Origin: Brienomyrus brachyistius
Lineage: Eukaryota; Chordata; Actinopteri; Osteoglossiformes; Mormyridae
Reading direction: 5' to 3'
Assembly: GCF_023856365.1 (NCBI RefSeq)
Contig: NC_064536.1
Coordinates: 38,060,776 to 38,124,775, forward strand
DNA length: 64,000 nucleotides
The number at the start of each line of letters is the position of its first letter. Positions within the stretch are counted from its first letter, which is position 1. The notes under the pieces are model-generated. The model was not told the origin of the DNA, searched no databases, and was given only the letters and a program-made list of their open reading frames with translations. Of this stretch, positions 44,294 through 56,399 are shown one piece after another. The position numbers and the translations under genes are program-made.

Positions 44294-47200
44294 GTACACG
44301 CAGCATCAGAGCATGCCTGAATAAGTAGGACTTTGAGAGTACACGCAGAATCAGAGCATGCCTGAATAGGTAGGACTTTGAAGGTACATGCAGAATCAGA
44401 GCATGTCTGAATAAGTAGGACTTGGAGGGTACAAGCAGAATCAGAGCATGCCTGAATAGGTAGGACTTTGAGGGTACAAGCAGAATCAGAGCATTTCTGA
44501 ATAAGTAGGACTTGGAGGGTACAAGCAGAATCAGAGCATGCCTGAATAAGTAGGACTTTGAGGGTACACATAGAATCAGAGCATGCCTGAATAAGTAGGA
44601 CTTGGAGGGTACACACAGAATCAGAGCATGCCTGAATAAGTAGGACTTTGAGGGTACACGCAGCATCAGAGCATGCCTGAATAAGTAGGACTTTGAGGGT
44701 ACACACAGAATCAGAGCATGCCTGAATAAGTAGGACTTTGAGGGTACACACAGAATCAGAGCATGCCTGAATACGTAGGACTTTGAAGGTACACGCAGAA
44801 TTAGAGCATGCCTGAATAAGTAGGACTTTGAGGGTACACGCAGAATCAGAGCATGCCTGAATAAGTAGGACTTTGAGGGTACAAGCAGAATCAGAGCATG
44901 CCTGAATAAGTAGGACTTGGAGGGTACACGCAGAATCAGAGCATGCCTGAATAAGTAGGACTTTGAGGGTACAAGCAGAATCAGAGCATGCCTGAATAGG
45001 TAGGACTTTGAGGGTACACGCAGCATAAGAGCATGCCTGAATAAGTAGGACTTTGAGGGTACACGCAGAATCAGAGCATGCCTGAATAAGTAGGACTTTG
45101 AGGGTACACGCAGCATAAGAGCATGTCTGAATAAGTAGGACTTTGAAGGTACACGCAGAATCAGAGCATGCCTGAATAAGTAGGACTTGGAGGGTACACA
45201 CAGAATCAGAGCATGCCTGAATAAGTAGGACTTTGAGGGTACACACAGCATCAGAGCATGCCCGAATAAGTAGGACTTTGAGGGTACACGCAGAATCAGA
45301 GCATGTCTGAATAAGTAGGACTTGGAGGGTACACGCAGAATCAGAGCATGCCTGAATAAGTAGGACTTTGAGGATACAAGCAGAATCAGGGCATGTCTGA
45401 ATAAGTAGGACTTGGAGGGTACACACAGAATCAGAGCATGCCTGAATAAGTAGGACTTTGAGGGTACACACAGAATCAGAGCATGCCTGAATAGGTAGGA
45501 CTTTGAAGGTACACGCAGAATTAGAGCATGCCTGAATAAGTAGGACTTTGAGGTTACAAGCAGAATCAGAGCATGTCTGAATAAGTAGGACTTGGAGGGT
45601 ACAAGCAGAATCAGAGCATGCCTGAATAGGTAGGACTTTGAGGGTACAAGCAGAATCAGAGCATGTCTGAATAAGTAGGACTTGGAGGGTACAAGCAGAA
45701 TCAGAGCATGCCTGAATAAGTAGGACTTTGAGGGTACACATAGAATCAGAGCATGCCTGAATAAGTAGGACTTGGAGGGTACACACAGAATCAGAGCATG
45801 CCTGAATTAGAAGAACTTTGAGGGTACACGCAGCATCAGAGCATGCCTGAATAAGTAGGACTTTGAGGGTACACACAGAATCAGAGCATGCCTGAATAAG
45901 TAGGACTTTGAGGGTACACACAGAATCAGAGCATGCCTGAATAGGTAGGACTTTGAAGGTACACGCAGAATTAGAGCATGCCTGAATAAGTAGGACTTTG
46001 AGGGTACACGCAGAATCAGAGCATGCCTGAATAAGTAGGACTTTGAAGGTACAAGCAGAATCAGAGCATGCCTGAATAAGTAGGACTTTGAGGATACAAG
46101 CAGAATCAGAGCATGTCTGAATAAGTAGGACTTTGAGGATACAAGCAGAATCAGAGCATGTCTGAATAAGTAGGACTTTGAGGGTACACGCAGCATAAGA
46201 GCATGCCTGAATAAGTAGGACTTTGAGGGTACACGCAGCATAAGAGCATGTCTGAATAAGTAGGACTTTCAGGGTACACGCAGAATCAGAGCATGCCTGA
46301 ATAAGTAGGACTTTGAGGGTACACGCAGCATAAGAGCATGCCTGAATAAGTAGGACTTTGAGGGTACAAGCAGAATCAGAGCATGCCTGAATAAGTAGGA
46401 CTTTGAGGGTACACGCAGAATCAGAGCATGCCTGAATTAGTAGGACTTTGAGGGTACACGAAGAATCAGAGCATGCCAGAATAAGTAGGACTTGGAGGGT
46501 ACACGCAGAATCAGAGCATGCCTGAATAAGTAGGACTTTGAGGGTACACGCAGCATCAGAGCATGCCTGAATAGGTAGGACTTTGAGGGTACACGCAGCA
46601 TCAGAGCATGCCTGAATAAGTAGGACTCGGAGGGTACACGCAGCATCAGAGCATGCCTGAATAAGTAGGACTTTGAGGGTACACGCAACATAAGAGCATG
46701 CCTGAATAAGTAGGACTTTGAGGGTACAAGCAGAATCAGAGCATGCCTGAATTAGTAGGACTTTGAGGGTACACGCAGAATCAGAGCATGCCTGAATTAG
46801 TAGGACTTTGAGGGTACACGAAGAATCAGAGCATGCCAGAATAAGTAGGACTTGGAGGGTACACGCAGAATCAGAGCATGCCTGAATAAGTAGGACTTTT
46901 AGGGTACACACAGCATCAGAGCATGCCCGAATAAGTAGGACTTTGAGGGTACACGCAGAATCAGAGCATGCCTGAAGAAGTAGGACTTGGAGGGTACACG
47001 CAGAATCAGAGCATGCCTGAATAAGTAGGACTTTGAGGTTACAAGCAGAATCAGAGCATGTCTGAATAAGTAGGACTTGGAGGGTACAAGCAGAATCAGA
47101 GCATGCCTGAATAAGTAGGACTTTGAGGATACAAGCAGAATCAGGGCATGTCTGAATAAGTAGGACTTGGAGGGTACACACAGAATCAGAGCATGCCTGA

Positions 47201-47368
47201 ATAAGTAGGACTTTGAGGTTACAAGCAGAATCAGAGCATGTCTGAATAAGTAGGACTTGGAGGATACAAGCAGAATCAGAGCATGCCTGAATAGGTAGGA
47301 CTTTGAGGGTACAAGCAGAATCAGAGCATGTCTGAATAAGTAGGACTTGGAGGGTACAAGCAGAATCG
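44294..47368. repeat. 45-bp minisatellite, about 68 copies, with higher-order structure
   Basis: The unit is ggactttgagggtacacgca gaatcagagcatgcctgaat aagta. It is 15 codons long without a stop on the minus strand, which alone explains the open frames of up to 976 codons in overlapping phases. Variant pairs repeat at fixed distances: rare acacatagaatc at 44567 and 45737 and acacgcagaatta at 44791 and 45961 are both 1170 bp apart (26 units). acgaagaatc...atgccaga at 46458 and 46818 is 360 bp apart (8 units). Confidence 0.92.
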
Positions 47369-47701
47369 GTTCAGGACTCATGCAGCACGACACCAAACTT
47401 CACAGCCACTGCCGGGCTGTTGTGGGCGGGGCTGAGGACGCTACTGTCGCTCCAATTGCATGACCACGGAAGTGTCAGGTTGCAGCACGTTGCTCTGGCT
47501 GGGGGGCAGCCTCGAGTGGAGACAGCAATGGGAGGGGGCTGCTTGGCTGGATGGGCACCTCCTGCTTAGTTAGTGTAGCTGCACACTCGGCTGAATGATC
47601 CATGAATGCCTTATAAAGGCATTATAAAGGTGCAGTTAATGTAGTTTTACCAAATAATGAAATGAAACAGTGAAAAGAGGAAGACATAAAGAAATAATAA
47701 T
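47369..47701. other. Non-coding stretch
   Basis: GC-rich start, then AT-rich. Nothing recognised. Confidence 0.3.
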
Positions 47702-47928
47702 AATTGATACTTTATTGATCCCCATATGGAAATTGTCTTTATGCCTCCCTCAATCTCCTCTTTTTCATGGAGTAAGTTGTCTGCGAAGGGTAGCCACCCA
47801 TAGTGGCGCCCAGGGAGCTGGGGGTTAAGGGCCTTGCTCAAGGACTCGCAAGCTGAAGTTGGGTTTGAACCAGCAACTTTCTGATTACAGGCACACAGGC
47901 TTAGCCCACAGAGCCACACACCGCCCCC
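47702..47928 (-). mobile_element. Second-family tRNA-derived SINE with tactttattgatcccc end
   Basis: Minus-strand head with gtgtggctctgtgggctaagc and ggttcaaaccca, body shared with 33066-33245. Confidence 0.7.
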
Positions 47929-48213
47929 TAGGGGCAAACAAATAAATAATAAATTTATTATAATAATAATAATAAATGAATAAGGGCAATAAAGAAGGAT
48001 TGAAAGCCAGATGACAATGGAGGAGAGGTACCAAAAGCACCAAACCTCTGGAGTTCTCTACGGGGCTCTAAAGTGAACTGGATGCCCAACCAACCTCCCC
48101 TTCCCCAGCATTTCAGAAGTGTCAATGGGCCTGCTTGCTAAAAGCAGGGTGTAACCTGAGATCATAAAAGCCAACTGGGTTTAAGGGCACAGAATGGGGT
48201 TTCAAACCCCCAA

Positions 48214-48397
48214 TCGCTAAATTGCCCATAGGTGTGCATGTGAGAGTGAATGGTGTGTGAGTGTGCCCTGCAATGGGCTGGCCCCCCATCCTGGGTTGTT
48301 CCCTGCCTTGTGCCCATTGCTTCCGGGATAGGCTCCGGACGCCCCGCAACCCAGTAGGATAAGTGGTTTGGAAAATGGATGGATGGATGGATGGATA
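48214..48397 (+). mobile_element. tRNA-type SINE, 5'-truncated
   Basis: Ends in (ggat)n at 48377-48395. Same family as 3901-4235. Confidence 0.8.
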
Positions 48398-48544
48398 TTA
48401 TTCTACTTATTTGTCCTTGCGTCTTTACTTTTAGATGTTTAGTTGCATATTTAATTTTGATTATGTCACGACACCACCTGCATCAAAAGAAATTCCTTGC
48501 ACTTCTCTGTACTTGGTGAATAAAATATTCATTATTCAGTATTT

Positions 48545-48654
48545 TCAACTGCGCGATTGCCTGGAGTGTGTCACTTTCCTAAACGCGATCTGATACCGTA
48601 ATGTTACTTCTATGCGTGCACCACATATTTTAAGCGCGGATAGCTTGACCGCAG
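48545..48654. repeat. 110-bp direct repeat, left copy
   Basis: aactgcgcgattgcctgg...gcttgaccgcag recurs at 49415-49524, exactly 870 bp away, on the other side of the cassette C V exon. Confidence 0.8.
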
Positions 48655-48828
48655 TCTGATGCTGGGTTGGCTTCACGAACTGTTGTGGTCAGCAGCCTCT
48701 GCTGGTTGTTATAATGAAAGCATAACATCAGTATAATATTATGCATAATGATGCTGATGTATCAGCAGTTGTTGCACAGTCACCGTAATCTGAGTCACTC
48801 GCCATTAAATTAAAATAAATTAAATTAC

Positions 48829-51800
48829 CTGTGAATTTTAGCTTTGTACAGTTTCCAAACTTTAGATCACTGCTTTGGATGCAGCAGTAGATCAGCAGAT
48901 CTGCCTCAGTGATGTTCTTCAGCTGCAGACTGTGTGTGCCAGACTCATCAACAGGAAACAGCCTCCCTCTGTATTCTTCTATGATATTAACAAGATCCAT
49001 ATCATATCCAAAGCTGAACCTCAGGTCTATGACTCTGACTGGTATGTGGTCTGACTGCAGGGAAATCCAGGAAAGCTCCGTATTTACAGGGATCCCACAA
49101 GGCAGAGTGGCTGCTCCTCCAGGCTGGACCTCTATCACCGTCGGCTCCTCAGCCTGGGTCACCAGAGCAGCACTGCAACCTGGAGACACAGAAAACAAAG
49201 TAAATACGATATTAATGAAAGTTGAATTAAGCTATAAAATGTTGTGGTAATAATAAACAGGCTTCTGCATTAAGATATTCAAAATAGTGACCTGTGGGAC
49301 ATTACTGGGACACCTGGGACTACCCCAGGTACCTTACTACCCCAAATCCGCAACCGCTAAAATCAAGAAAACCAATGTAAATTATGTAGTTGCTATGTTA
49401 TAAAGATTCATCATTCAACTGCGCGATCGCCGGGAGCGTGTCACTTTCCTAAACGCGATCTAATGCCGTAATGTTACTTCTATGCGTGCACCAAATATTT
49501 TAAGCGCGGATAGCTAGACCGCAGGCCGTTTGGCTACCACTGCTGTTGAAAACAACTCCACCGTTGTCAACTTTGGTCTACTGAACATCCGCTCTCTTAC
49601 GGGTTTAACTAAGACTTGACAACAACCCAATGACTTTTCCCAACTTAATGAATCCACTCCGCCGGGGTTTGTTTATACCTGTACGCCTCGCAGCTCCAGC
49701 AGGGGGGGAGGTTTCGCGATAATTTATCGTGAGAAGCGGAGAGTTTCACCAGTGTCTGTTCCTGATTTTAATTCTTTCGAATTTACTGTGTGTCAACTGC
49801 ATGGACCTATTCCAACTATTATTCCAACTGTCTATTGCCTTCTAGAACAGAATACTGATTTTTAAAATGAGTTTGCTGCTCTGTTAAGCACACCTCTCTA
49901 CTCTTTCAGCAAACATTTTACTGCTGGGAGATTTTAACATGCATATTGATAACGTTAACTACTTTTTTACCGAAGACTTTATATCCAGTCTCGAGAGCGT
50001 TGGTTTCCAGCAGTACACTAAAGTACTCATTCATTCCAAGGGTCATATTTTGGACCTAATTTGCTGTTCTGGAGTTTTTCCTACTGTTTGTGCAGGAGAC
50101 CCACTCCCTATTACGGGTCACTTCCTTCTTTTATTTAATCTCAGACTCTCCATTTCCAATGTAAAGCTCCCCCGTTTAATTTCCTTCCGTAACATTAAAG
50201 ATATTAACTTTGACATCCTCTCCTCTAGTACTAATATGTGATTGACACTCATAACTTAACCACAGTGGAAGAGCTGGTCTCACACTATAATGCTAATCTT
50301 CAATGCATTCTTAACTCTCTTGCAACATTAAAAACTAGATCAGTTTCTTTCTCCCATTCCACCCCCAGGTTTACGCATGAACTTTGACTTATGAAAGCCA
50401 AAGGACAGCAACTCGAGCGACTCTACAGGAAGACTGGACTACTCTCTCACAAAGACATATACGATAGCCACATACTACATTATAAGGACTGTATCACTCA
50501 AGCTAAAACCAACTATTACTCTGGAATAGTCTGTTCAAATGTAGGCAATACTAGATCATTGTTTTCATTGGTTAAGAATATTCAACCCCTGGATTCTCTA
50601 CAGTCTCACTTACAATCACCTGCTCTCTGTAATTCTCTCATGCCCTTTTTTTGCAGAAAAAATTCAGAATATTCATCAGGGTCTTGGTTCACAGTCCACT
50701 GTTAGTAACCTATCTGAACTTTCTCCACCATCTCACTCTTTTTCGTCCTTCCAGCTTCCTACCATGTCAGAAATCTCAGATCTTATACATAAGTCTAAGT
50801 CATCTAACTGTAGGCTCGACCCCCTCCCTACATCTCTCGTTAAACCTTGCCTCCCTTCTTTGGTCCCCCTCATTTCTGCTATTATTCATTCCTCTCTTTC
50901 TATGGGAACTGTCTCAGAATCTTTCAAAACTGCTGCTATAACTCCAATATTGAAAAAACCTGGTGCAGATCCTTCTAATTTTAATAACCTATGCCTTATT
51001 TCTAATTTACTCTTCGTTTCCAAAATTCTTGAAAAAAACAGTAGCTATTCAACTCCATTCTCATCTATCACGCAACAACCTTTATGAACAGTTTCAGTCG
51101 GGTTTTTGTTCCCTTCATAGTACAGAAACTGTTTCACTAAAAATTACCAATGACCTCCATATGGCAGCCGATTCTGGTTCGCTATCCATTCTCCTTCTTC
51201 TTGATCTGAGTGCGGCTTTCTATACAATCTGTCATATCACCCTTCTTAACAGGCTCTCTGTTGGAAATTATGCTTGTTGCCATTTATGTATTGCCTGTAA
51301 GTTTGCAGAGCGACACTTAGGCCGCTCAAGAAAGAGTGCAGGTTAAAGTGCATGAACATATTTCTTGCATGCTAACCACAGAGTTTCAGTAGAAACTCTT
51401 GCGACATAGATGTTGCGAAATGATATGTGCCTATATACGTCCAATTGTCTTGTTCCGCTTAGCAACAGCAGGTACTAATAGATACACTCATGAGTTATCA
51501 ACTATATATGGTATTAAAGGAAATCAAACTGTATCATATGATCCTTCTGCTGTTCTGTAACTAGAAGTGCAAAATAAAAGAAGCTGAAAGGGAAGCCCTC
51601 CTTCGAAGTTGGCTGAGTCGAGTCAAGAGACAAGTCTCTGTGACCGGACCAGGCTTCCCTGGAGTGAGATAAAGAGATCACCGGTGTTGTGTCTTGCTTT
51701 GTATCCAGAGACTGGTCACCCAGCAGGGGTTCAACACCTAGGCTGAACCCAACACTCTCCTCTATTGTTATTACCCACACTCCTTTTGAGTAGTTCAGAT

Positions 51801-54347
51801 CCTATCTGTCACACCATGCTCAGTTCATACAATTTAAGTCTTTTACATCCCTGTTTTGCTCTGCTACCTCAGGAGTACCCCAAGGCTCTGTCCTGGGGCC
51901 CCTCCTTTTCATTATTTATCTTCTTATCAAAGGCTTTTGATGTTGTCCCCCACAAGAGGCTCCTACTTAAACTCAAAGCGACAGGTATTTTAGGAACCGT
52001 AGCGACCTGGATTGATAACTGGTTAACAGATAGGAAACAGCGAGTAGTTATAAGAGGCACAATGTCACAGTGGGCTGGCGTCCATAGTGGGTTCGATTTT
52101 TGGACCACTATTGTTTCTAATTTACATAAATGATATAGATACCAATATATACAGTAAACTGGTGAAATTTGCAGATGACACCAAGGTGGGTGGTGTAGCA
52201 GATACTGAATTAGCGGCTCAGCAGCTACAGCGGGATCTTGATTTAATTAGTGACTGGGCCGATACCTGGCAGATGAAATTTAACGTAGACAAATGTAAGG
52301 TACTCCATCTAGGGAGCAGAAATATAAAGTACAGGTATTTCATGGGTGTCACTGAAATAAAGGTAGCTGATCATGAGAAAGACCTTGGTGTGTATGTTGA
52401 TGCTTCCATGTCCCATTCTCGCCAGTGTGGGGAAGCAATAAAAAAGGCCAATAGGATGTTGGGGTATATCTCCAGGTGTGTGGAGTATAAGTCAAGGGAG
52501 GTAATGCTAAGATTATACAATTCCTTGGTGAGACCTCACCTAGAATATTGTGTGCAGGTTTGGTCACCATATCTTAAAAAGGACATTGTGGCCTTAGAAA
52601 AGGTGCAGCGTAGGGCCACAAAAATGATTCCTGGTCTTAGAGGAATGTCATACGAGGAAAGGTTATTTGAGCTAAATCTGTTCATTCTCAAGCAAAGGAG
52701 ACTGAGGGGGGACATGATCCAGGTATATAAGATTCTAACAGGGTTGGATGCTGTTCAACCAAATAGTTACTTCAGCATTAGTTCAAATACACGAACTCGT
52801 GGCCATAGGTGGAAATTAGCGGGAGAACATTTCAAACTGGATTTAAGGAAGCACTTCTTTACACAGCGCGTAGTCAGAGTATGGAATAGTCTTCCTGATA
52901 ACGTAGTGCAAGCTGAATCCTTGGGTTCCTTTAAATCAGAGTTAGATAAGATTTTAACAACTCTGAGCTATTAGTTAAGTTCTCCCCAAGCGAGCTTGAT
53001 GGGCCGAATGGCCTCCTCTCGTTTGTATAGTTCTTATGTTCTTATGTTCTTCTGCTTGGCAATATCTTCCATAAATACAATATTATTTTTCACTGTTATG
53101 CAGATGACACTTGTAAGGCCACTTCCAATCTTCCTCCTTCCTGCCTTACCGATTGTATAACTGAAATATATAATCTTGGTTCTCTTCAAATTTTCTTAAA
53201 CTAAACGGTGATAAAACTGAGGTACTCCTCCTTGGTACTAAAACAACATTATCCAAAATCAACACTTTTTCCCTTGACATTGATAACTGCTCCTTTTCCC
53301 CTTCTCCACAGGTTAAGAGTCTGGGTGTCATCTTCGATAGTACCCTCTCCTTTCAATCCCATGCTAATAATATCACCCGGTCTGCATATTTCCATCTCCG
53401 TAATATCAACCGTCTTTGCCCCTCCCTCACCCCCCATTGTGGTTCATAATCTTGTTACCTCTCGGTTGGATTATTGTAATTCCCTCCTCCTAGATATACC
53501 CAAAAAAACCCTTCACAAATTACAACTCGTTTAAAACTCGGCCGCTCAGATTATTACTGTTATGACCTTATTATTATGTCCAGTCCTCCTTAGCCAACGC
53601 CCCCCTGATCATCCACATGTCCTTCCCCGATTGTGCCCAGCTGTTTCCTGTTCTTTTCGACTTGTCTTGTGTATATCAGTCTGAGTCAGTTCCCCAGATC
53701 GATCATTGACGTTTGTGCCTCATTGTTCTGTGCCTTCCCCATGTCCTTGAATAAACCTTCGTACCAGGACTTGGACCTGTCAGCCTCGTCATTGCTCGCT
53801 GCCTAACTGCTCCGACGGGCAGCTGCCTATAACAATTACCAGGACACCATCCCTCCATAGCATTACACCCACCTTGCTGCAGCTTCACTGGCTCCTGGTC
53901 AAGTTTCGTATTGAAATCAAAACCTTTATCTTAACATTCAAGGCCATTCACAACCTGGCACCTCCATACCGGCATGATCTCCTTCACATTGCTACCCCCT
54001 CCTGCACCCTCAGATCATCTTCTTCTGTTCACTTGACTGTACCCTTTGCCCGTCTTACCACCATGGGGTACAGAGCCTTCAGTCGCTCTGCTCCACGGCT
54101 CATGAACTCACTCCCACCAGATATCAGAAACATAAATTCACTTTAACTTTTTAAATCTGCCCTCAAAACCCATATTTTCAAATTAGCATTTTCTCTCTAA
54201 ATTTTCTATTTATTTACTTGATTATTGTTATTATTATTACAATTATTTTATGAAATTCGTTTTATTCTATATGTTCTCTGTATTTTATGGTTTATTGCTT
54301 TATATTTGGTGTCCTTGGGTTCTAGAAAGGCTCCTTTTAAATAAAAT

Positions 54348-54381
<34 letters not shown>

Positions 54382-54938
54382 CATTATTATAACTAAAAAG
54401 CAGATGGTTCATGTTTAGTAAGAAGCCGTTTGTAAATGGACAATATGCTCTAAGATTATTTCTGTCTCACATGACATCTGTTTATAAATTCCTACAAGTC
54501 TTCTAGATCGTGTGAAAGGCTTTGTACCACATAAAAGAACAGTAAGTAAAACACTATCACTTAAATATCAACCTTTCCTTCAAAACATTAACTTGCGTTG
54601 TTGCGTTTTATTGAAATTAAGATAATAGTCAGCATCTCTGTATTCAAACAGTCGCGTTATTCTCAGTATCACAGCCTCGGCTCTATGGCGTAATTTCTTC
54701 AGGTTACATCATTAACGACTAATAATCATTACTGACATTATTATCAGCATTTTCAGTTTAATTTTGATTTTATTTTTTGTAATAATATTGCAGTTATGTT
54801 TGATATATTTAATATGAACATAAACATCGATCAGAGACATATCTGGAGATACTAAACACTATAAACATTAAAATATCAAAAACACCATGAAATGTTAAAT
54901 CTTTCATACTTACAAAGGAATGCGAGACTGAAAAACAT
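48829..54938 (-). CDS. Ig V-set receptor cassette C: signal exon + V exon (partial gene)
   Basis: Exon 1 is 54914-54938 (25 bp, MFFSLAFL, donor CTTT/GTAAGT). Exon 2 is 48829-49179 (351 bp), phase 1 at both ends. The V domain keeps [22 protein letters not shown] and FGNCTKLKF and is fully open. It differs from A and B mainly in the loops and at [11 protein letters not shown]. The 5.7-kb intron was enlarged by a nest of retroelements. No hinge/TM exon is seen between this V exon and 37 kb. Reading through the donor gives about 30 more codons to a stop near 48728, so a secreted form is conceivable. Otherwise it may use gene B's exons or be incomplete. Confidence 0.65.
49415..49524. repeat. 110-bp direct repeat, right copy
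   Basis: See 48545-48654. It abuts the 5' end of the L2-like LINE, so it may also be LINE leader sequence. Confidence 0.75.
51259..51754 (+). mobile_element. ERV-type solo LTR with CTCTC target duplication
   Basis: 496 bp, begins TGTTGGAAAT, ends GAACCCAACA, with AATAAAAGAAG about 190 bases before the end. Perfect ctctc lies on both sides (51254-51258 and 51755-51759). The LINE frame resumes after it. No internal retroviral genes remain. Confidence 0.82.
51926..53050 (+). mobile_element. CR1-type LINE, 5'-truncated
   Basis: It starts inside the RT ([14 protein letters not shown]). After a frameshift, 52091-52974 is a continuous frame with [23 protein letters not shown] (FADD), [50 protein letters not shown] and [14 protein letters not shown]. 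The 3' end has the CR1-style octamer repeat gttcttat x2-3. It is inserted in the L2-like LINE. Confidence 0.82.
53558..53834 (+). mobile_element. Solo LTR with ATTAC target duplication
   Basis: 277 bp, TGTTATGACC...CTATAACA, AATAAACC inside, flanked by attac at 53553-53557 and 53835-53839. It interrupts the L2-like LINE. Confidence 0.88.
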
Positions 54939-55320
54939 TTTAAAGCAGATTTAAGTATTAGGAAGCTATCTTCATTCCAATACAAGGCTGAATTTGATAC
55001 TAAGTACTAAGTTGAGAGTCAGATCACAAAAGGAAATGAAGATACTGAAGCCTGTTTGTCAAAAGTGTGAAGTAAACAAACATTTCACACTTACAGCTCT
55101 GCTCTGTTATAAACCGAACATTAAAACAGGAGTGGTTTGTACTGAACTACCAGCTGGTCCCTTAATGCTGGACTCTGTTCACCACAGAGATTCACACTAA
55201 ATACAGAAATAACCAGCAGGCCACAGAGGAAGTGAGTGAACACAGCACAGCACTGACAGTTTAGCTAAACACAAGAGCTGCTAATTTAAGCTCACTGAAC
55301 ACAATTTCTGTGGATCCAGT
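54939..55320 (-). promoter_or_regulatory. Upstream region of cassette C
   Basis: The ETS-like gaggaagt is kept (55227-55234), but the TATAATAT of A and B is replaced by sequence reading TTTTAATG. Inferred by comparison. Confidence 0.4.
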
Positions 55321-55622
55321 GGACTCTCTCGTACCCGTGTTTGTGGGGTTCTGGGGGGTGGGCTGGTCCAGGGGGCTGTGGAAACAGGGAGGTTTGTGCC
55401 TGAGAAAGTTCCGGTCTGTTTAAATGAGATGAAAGAGTATAATGCAGATTACAGCTCTGTTCATTCTACAGACAGCATAGTGTGGGGCTCATCTGCACGT
55501 TTGGGTAAAATCCACACCTGCTACGGTCTCTGATGTAAAATCTCTGATACTCAGACAATCACAGGCTTCTCTACATAAGGAAACCTCACCTCTGGCCCTC
55601 TGGAGCTGCTTAGAAACTAACC

Positions 55623-55963
55623 ATCCATCCATCCATTTTCCAAACCGCTTATCCTACTGGGTTGCGTGCGGTCCGGAGCCTATCCCGGAAGCAATGGGCA
55701 CGAGGCAGGGAACAACCCAGGATGGGGGGCCAGCCCATCACAGGGCACACTCACACACGCACTCCTACGGGCAATTTAGGAAGTCCAATTAGCCTCAGCA
55801 TGTTTTTGGACTGTCGGGGGAAACCGGAGTACCTGGAGGAAACCCCACGACGACATGGGGAGAACATGCAAACTCCACACACATGTGACCCAGGCGGAGA
55901 CTCAAACCTGGGTCCCAGAGGTTTGAGGCAACAGAGCTAACCACTGCACCACCATGCCACCCC
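55623..55963 (-). mobile_element. tRNA-type SINE with 12-bp target duplication
   Basis: tagaaactaacc (55611-55622) and tagaaactatcc (55964-55975) flank it with one mismatch. Copies A (10308-10319) and B (about 32038-32049) hold the empty site, a single tagaaactaacc. Confidence 0.9.
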
Positions 55964-56399
55964 TAGAAACTATCCAGGGCCTTTTAAATCATCTACTTTT
56001 AGGAGCAAACTGTGGCCTGTGTCTCTGGTGCACTGTCAGGTCTCTCTGTGACTGACGTTAATAACGGCTGATGGAAAGTCTGTCACAAGCTGGTGGGTTT
56101 CAGCAGCTTCGCCCTGAACGTCTGCAGGGTGCGGTTGTGAATCTTGTTTCCATGGTGACTATGGGGCCACAGGCCTCTGGGTCAAAGATACACTAAAATG
56201 TTTGCTCTTTCCTCTGTAGCTGTAGTAAAACACACAGTATCTTCACATGAATCCCAGAGAGCAGCTGATTTCTATCAGCAGGACAGCAATAAAGCTCTCT
56301 GAGCAGGACCCAAGTTCTGAACTACAGGCATATAATGTCCTAGAGGTTATAAACGAGATCCGATATCTTTCTTTAAGTCAAATTTGTAGGAAAGCCAGA

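Larger units (their letters stand above)
49525..54390 (+). pseudogene. L2-like LINE (interrupted by three insertions)
   Basis: Plus-strand order: [12 protein letters not shown] (endonuclease start), [13 protein letters not shown] (GDFN motif near 49925), [90 protein letters not shown] (51870-51920), then CYADDT at about 53097, [46 protein letters not shown] and [17 protein letters not shown]. It ends in a (TTA)n tail at about 54352-54390. Frameshifts make it inactive. Gaps are filled by 51259-51754, 51926-53050 and 53558-53834. Confidence 0.8.

Noticed and set aside
44251..47181. 976-codon minus-strand open frame
   Set aside because: It is produced by a 45-bp repeat (15 codons) with no stop in the unit. 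An overlapping frame is open too, and there is no start context or splice evidence.
44294..47368. CRISPR-like array
   Set aside because: Repeats are contiguous 45-bp units without unique spacers, in an animal genome. It is a minisatellite.
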